Of a stretch of DNA of 64,000 nt, positions 59,403 through 64,000 are shown in pieces. The stretch is from Anas platyrhynchos. Its lineage: Eukaryota; Chordata; Aves; Anseriformes; Anatidae. The stretch lies in assembly GCF_047663525.1 (NCBI RefSeq), contig NC_092611.1, positions 6,051,001 to 6,115,000 on the forward strand, read 5' to 3'. The number at the start of each line of letters is the position of its first letter. The stretch's first letter is position 1. The notes below the pieces were generated by a model. That model did not search any database, was not told the DNA's origin, and saw nothing but the letters and a program-made list of their open reading frames with translations. Position numbers and translations under genes: made by a program.

Positions 59403-62400
59403 TTAAAACTTTTTACCTAAGGCTATCTTCTCTTCTAATGCCTGTATTTGTCGTACCAAATGGTTTTTTTCCAAACTAGTTAATTCAAGGTGGTCAAAAA
59501 GTAAGTCTTCACTGCCTTTACTCTTCAAAAAGCGGCGTTCACTTTCTATGATATCCACCAGCTCTTCACTTTATCCTCAAGTTCTGAAGAGGTCAAGTAA
59601 GTACAGCTGTCCTCTGCTGAGCTAAAGAAATGGAACGCTTAAAATCAGACAAAGTGACACTGATGGTGCTATCTGTAGACTTTTCACAAGACCAAGCCAG
59701 AAAGATCAATTTCACAGAAATTTAACTTCTGTTACTCAAAAGATGATAGCTTAGAGAGAAGCAATCAGTCTTTGTAACAAGCAGGCAACACATTCAGCCT
59801 GTCCTTTATACAGTGTCAGTAGACGTAGCAGGTTGTGGAAATTGGTTTTGTAGTGTAGAGTGAGGTCATAATGAAGAGGTGTCATGATTTGCTTCGTTTA
59901 CAACCCCCCAGATTGTTTGATTGTTGATATCTTAATACAAGAGTTCATAATACATCCTCTCAAATCATTCTTACCGTGTCCTCCATCCCAAACTGCCCTT
60001 TTCATAGCTGCTTAAGGCATGAAGGAAATGTTCTTTCATCTTCACAAACAACTTGCTATTTAGTGGTTCCTCAAATGTGTCATACAATAAGCACAGAAGT
60101 GGAGAGAGCAAATCAGTGTTAATTTTAAAAACCATTTATAGACTCCTTAAATATATTTTTTCATGGTGCTACGTTTTATACTGTCCTAGTGATTCGCATG
60201 AGGCCCAAAATCTCTTTCAGAAAGTTTTTTTCAGATAAAAATAACAGCCTCTGATATTATCTGTGTGGCTTTTAGATTCAAACAGTCACACGCTTGTCCG
60301 GACACCTATAAGCAGGTTTGAATTGCAATTTTGCAATGAAATCAGAATAAGGATGGTGAGTTTTCAACCAGACCAGGACTCACGACCTTTTTTATTACCT
60401 TCTCAAAGGCTTCCATCCCTGTGAAGCTTTTTGCTTTTACCTCAAAAAGTTGTGAGATCAGAGTTATTTCTTCCTTGGAGAATGGTTCTTCCTTTAGTAA
60501 CATCTGAGATATCCCAGAGGAGTTTTCACCCTGGAGAACTGTTGACAGCTGGAGCCTAAGAGAGAACATTTCACCAAGGCAAGTCTTTAGCGCCTAGAAA
60601 AAGAGAATACAGTTTATGGTGGATTTTTGTTGTTGTTGTTGTCTTGCTGTCTTACAGCTGGGGTGAAGCTGCATTATTTAATGTTGAATGTGAACCATTC
60701 TGTGAACAACCTTTGTGCAACAGTGATGGCAGTTCAGATAACAGCCTTTAACCATCTGTTTTTTCACCTTTGATTTTTGTTTTTAGAAGTTGTACAAAAC
60801 TGTTAAAAACACCTTCTTTTAAAAATGGTGCTTTTTGTCCTGACACTGCTGTGATGTAATTACATTTGGAACATATTGATGTACCTGATAAAAAAGCCTC
60901 AGAAAGATTGGGTTGGTGTCTTGGTTGAAGTCAGCGGCAGTGATATGAGCTAAACAGTGCACGAGGAGCAGGAGGAAGCTTCCAGCAGAACCCAGGCAAT
61001 CCCTTAGAATGAACAGCTTGTTCTCTGAATTCTGAGAAAAAACAAATATCCAGAGTTGAGATAAGAGCACAGCAGCAGTCAGCTCAGCTGATGCAACTCC
61101 TCCAAGGGTTGGTCTCAATTTTACAGAAGTTAAAAGACTCAAACTAGAGAATGTTGGTTGGTGAATATCCATATACTAAAGAAAGCAGCATTGTCATAAG
61201 GCTTTCTGTTTTCCTTTGTGTGAAATCTAGCATATTCTCACATGAGGTGTTTCTAGAGTTTTATTTTTGTATTGTGCGCTTTAGAAAACTCTCGATGTCT
61301 TGGAATTTTAGAAATATAGAATCTGACTATTTAGTATTATTTAATTATAGTATATAAAATGCTGATCGGCTGTTGACTTCTCTGAAGGTGACCTGTACAT
61401 AATTTGGTGTAACTTGAATATGAGAGACTAGGTAACCACAGCTTGTTTAATAAAGCATGCTTTGGGTATGACCGTCATACAAAACATTTCTTAAATCTCT
61501 GTATCCTAGAGTGCTCTATTAAGTTTACATTCAGAGATATCAATATAATGTCAATGGTATGCTTCAGATATTTTCCTAGAAAGCATCAAGCATACCCTGA
61601 CTTAAAAATATGAACCATTTCTGCAATCTCCTCCCTAGTTCTCTAATTTAATGGATATGAAAATATTACACAGACTGGTTAGACGTGAAGCTGACACACC
61701 TGATAAAAGTAGCAGTTTCTGAAGGCATTGCCTGTAGCATTACAGAGAGGTATGCTGGAGGCAACACACAGGTTAATTTCTGGAGCCTGCAAAGGGAAGG
61801 CAAATTGCTTCTGTAAAAAGTATGTATGCACATCAGATCTGCAAAGTAAGAGGGATTAATGGGTTATAAATTCATTTAAATGTCAGCTTTGATTTGCAGT
61901 CAGTACACAGAGCCAACAAATACCACAAGGAAATGGAGACTGTTTAAAAAACCCTTGCATATCACAGCAGTTCATCTTGCCAGTTCTCTAATTAAATAAA
62001 TGAAAGTGTACTCTTGCCCTGGAGCTCTGACTGTAGTCACCATTATTTTTATTATTATTTATTTGATATTTTTATGAAAGACCCTGCAGAGTCTACCTTG
62101 ACTGCAGCCATAATGTGCAAAGAACAGTAAAAAGAAAATGGGACTCCTTGCTCCAAATTACTAAAAATGAAAAGCTTTATCCTAATATTAGGCAGTCCTA
62201 GTATTATGCATATGCAGCAATTAGGTAATGCAAGAATTAAGTGATGTGCTCAAGAAAGATGGCACAAGAAATAAAAGAATGGATCGTGGATCTTGTGGGA
62301 CAGAGATTTGACTTCAAAGTTGTTGTGGAGAAAACAAATGGATTGCACTTCCTGATGCTCTCACACTAGTTATTCTCTGCTTGATCTTACTTGATAGTTG

Positions 62401-63908
62401 TTGAAAGATTTTTTGGGTACCTGTATTCTTTTAAAAGCACTGATCACTGAACACCAGTGTCTTAAGAACTTACATCAATGTGAAGTCTGAGAAATTGCAG
62501 GATGGAGATGCCGTACTGATATATGACAAACTCCCTTGTAGAAAGAGTTGCAGAATCAACTACTATTAGTTCTCCTTCTTGATCCATCAACTTATCTTGT
62601 ATACCCTGATAAGAATTTTCTGTTTCTACAAAGAACAGTAACATTTTGTTAAACTAAATAGTGTTTTTTTCATTTTGTTTGTCCAAGAGGGAACATTGCA
62701 ACACAAGCATGTAATATGCTGCATTTCTCACCTTTTAACACTTTGTCATTATTCAGTATAAAATTAAGCCCTTCTGATGCATTAGAAATTTTTTCAAGAG
62801 TCATGCCATGCTTTATTCTCATGCAACCCCCAAAACCTCCTTCTGAAATTTCAGATAAGGTCTAAAATAGCGAGATGACTTGTGTGCCTCTGATTTCATC
62901 AGCAGCAACAGCTGAGTGATTCTGGGTCTGTCTTCCACTGCTACAGCACTTTCTTCAGAGGACAGTAAATCTAAGTTGCCTGTCCAGTAAAATCTTATCA
63001 CAATAAAAACAAAATGAATGATAAAACCCAAATCATTACATTACATTCACCTTCTGACATTTCTTGTAAGAATGAGCAGAGATGAGGTTTACTTTTGTCC
63101 AGCTTTTGGCTTTGTAGTAATCCAGTTGCTGCCGCATGACTTTGGAGCTCATCATTGACATCTTTCAGAAGACCAAGAAGAAAAGAGGTTTCTAGATACT
63201 TAGTTTTATTACCACCTGTGTAAAGAAATAGAGAAATGCTGCTTTCTTAAACAATCCATCTCTAAACCATCATTCCAAAAAGGAATTATACAAGCAAGGT
63301 GAGATAGGTAAATAATTTTGCTGTTTGGAGCACAATATTGAAGTCTGGGCAAAGACATGTCAACATTTCAGAGAAAATCTCTCTTTCAAAAACACTTTAC
63401 AGTATTCAGTTGGCTAGTTCTCTCTCTTTTTTTCATGTACCTCAAATACTATATGGAAGTCTTTGTTTACACAGGGAGATGGTACTCTCAATATCAAAAC
63501 AAGCAAAAATTCAAAATCCTGCCCTCCCGCACCAAAAAAACAAAACCAAAAAAAAAAAAAAAACCAACATCAAAACAAGACCAAAACCTAAGTGCTTCTT
63601 ATTCCCACAGATTTTGGTTGGGCTTCTTACAGAACACTCCTGGCAATTTTTCCCAACAGTGTTGTGTTTGTTTCCAGTGTGTCTTTCTTGATGAAAAAAT
63701 AGATGATCTGCCTTTGAGTCTATAAATAATGTCTTTCTATTGCATATCTCACCTAATTGGTAGGATTTATTTTTTAACTAATGAATGCAACATTGATTGC
63801 AAAATAATTTAAACTTTTTACCATACAGAGGAGGTGTTGTGAACTGTGGATTCAGAAGAATAATTCTGGATGCCATCAGGTGTTCTGCCTGCTTCAGCAC
63901 CTTGATGT
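59403..63908 (-). CDS. Unrecognised multi-exon gene, 3' part (eight exons; 5' part off the right edge)
   Basis: I do not recognise this protein. Exons by splice consensus and phase: 63822-63908, 63051-63215, 62732-62842, 62474-62625, 61700-61786, 60885-61031, 60384-60593 and 59403-59679. The first seven join without a phase conflict and encode about 320 residues. Segments in order: IKVLKQAEHLMASRIILLNP; KYLETSFLLGLLKDVNDELQ; GGFGGCMRIKHGMTLEKIS; GELIVVDSATLSTREFVIYQ; APEINLCVASSIPLC; a hydrophobic LGSAGSFLLLLVHCLAHI; EITLISQLFEVKAKSFTGM; and a charged C-terminal coiled-coil-like LEKNHLVRQIQALEEKI. It looks like a mostly helical intracellular protein. The last exon needs two single-base corrections to stay open, so the gene may be decaying or the sequence imperfect. 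It converges on BTG4. I know of no human gene in the equivalent position between BTG4 and POU2AF1. Confidence 0.75.
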
Positions 63909-64000
63909 CTGTGAGAGTAGTATACACTAGTTAATAATTGCAAATAATTCCAGATGCTCCTAGCCATTCCTCTTGTTCCATAAGCTAGCCTTGATTTCTT
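63909..64000. other. Intron of the unrecognised gene at the right edge
   Basis: Sequence upstream of the exon at 63822-63908. That exon begins in phase 1 after a CTACTCTCACAG acceptor, so at least one further exon lies beyond the window. Confidence 0.7.

Overview
This is a vertebrate nuclear window, almost certainly from a bird. The evidence is multi-exon genes with GT-AG introns, diverged CR1 LINE 3' ends, GC-rich promoters, and the gene order SIK2 - LAYN - HOATZ - mir-34c/mir-34b - BTG4. From general knowledge this order matches human 11q23.1 and chicken chromosome 24. Genes were recognised by reading the translated exons directly; no database search was run. Nearly all long open frames outside the exons listed are chance frames in introns, intergenic DNA or GC-rich islands.

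Layout, left to right. (1) 1-20441, minus strand: the first four coding exons of the SIK2 kinase. They cover the N-terminus to the HRDLK catalytic loop; the DFG exon and everything after it lie off the left edge. Introns hold three CR1 fragments. Exon 1 sits in a CpG-rich promoter at about 19.6-20.7 kb, with a GGGGCC hexanucleotide repeat inside the coding sequence and an RFX-type X-box upstream. (2) 20.7-28.1 kb: gene-poor spacer, with one weak relic-like open stretch ending in a homopolymer A run. (3) 28141-34609, minus: complete LAYN (layilin) in eight coding exons, 375 codons plus stop, including a 24-nt microexon and a GC-AG intron. (4) 36769-46429, minus: HOATZ in five coding exons. (5) 47501-48282, minus: the mir-34c and mir-34b hairpins just upstream of HOATZ. 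(6) 55145-56669, plus: complete BTG4 in four coding exons, 227 residues. (7) 59403 to beyond the right edge, minus: an eight-exon fragment of a gene I do not recognise. Its splice sites and phases are fully consistent, but its last exon appears broken by two one-base frameshifts.

The genes do not form a pathway. Two themes recur from known biology: cilia and sperm flagella (HOATZ; the miR-34/449 family acts in multiciliated and germ cells) and the oocyte (BTG4 recruits CCR4-NOT to clear maternal mRNA). The unrecognised gene beside BTG4 is the best candidate for something undescribed. All exon boundaries were derived by hand from splice consensus, phase agreement and protein similarity remembered from known families; they should be accurate to a few bases.
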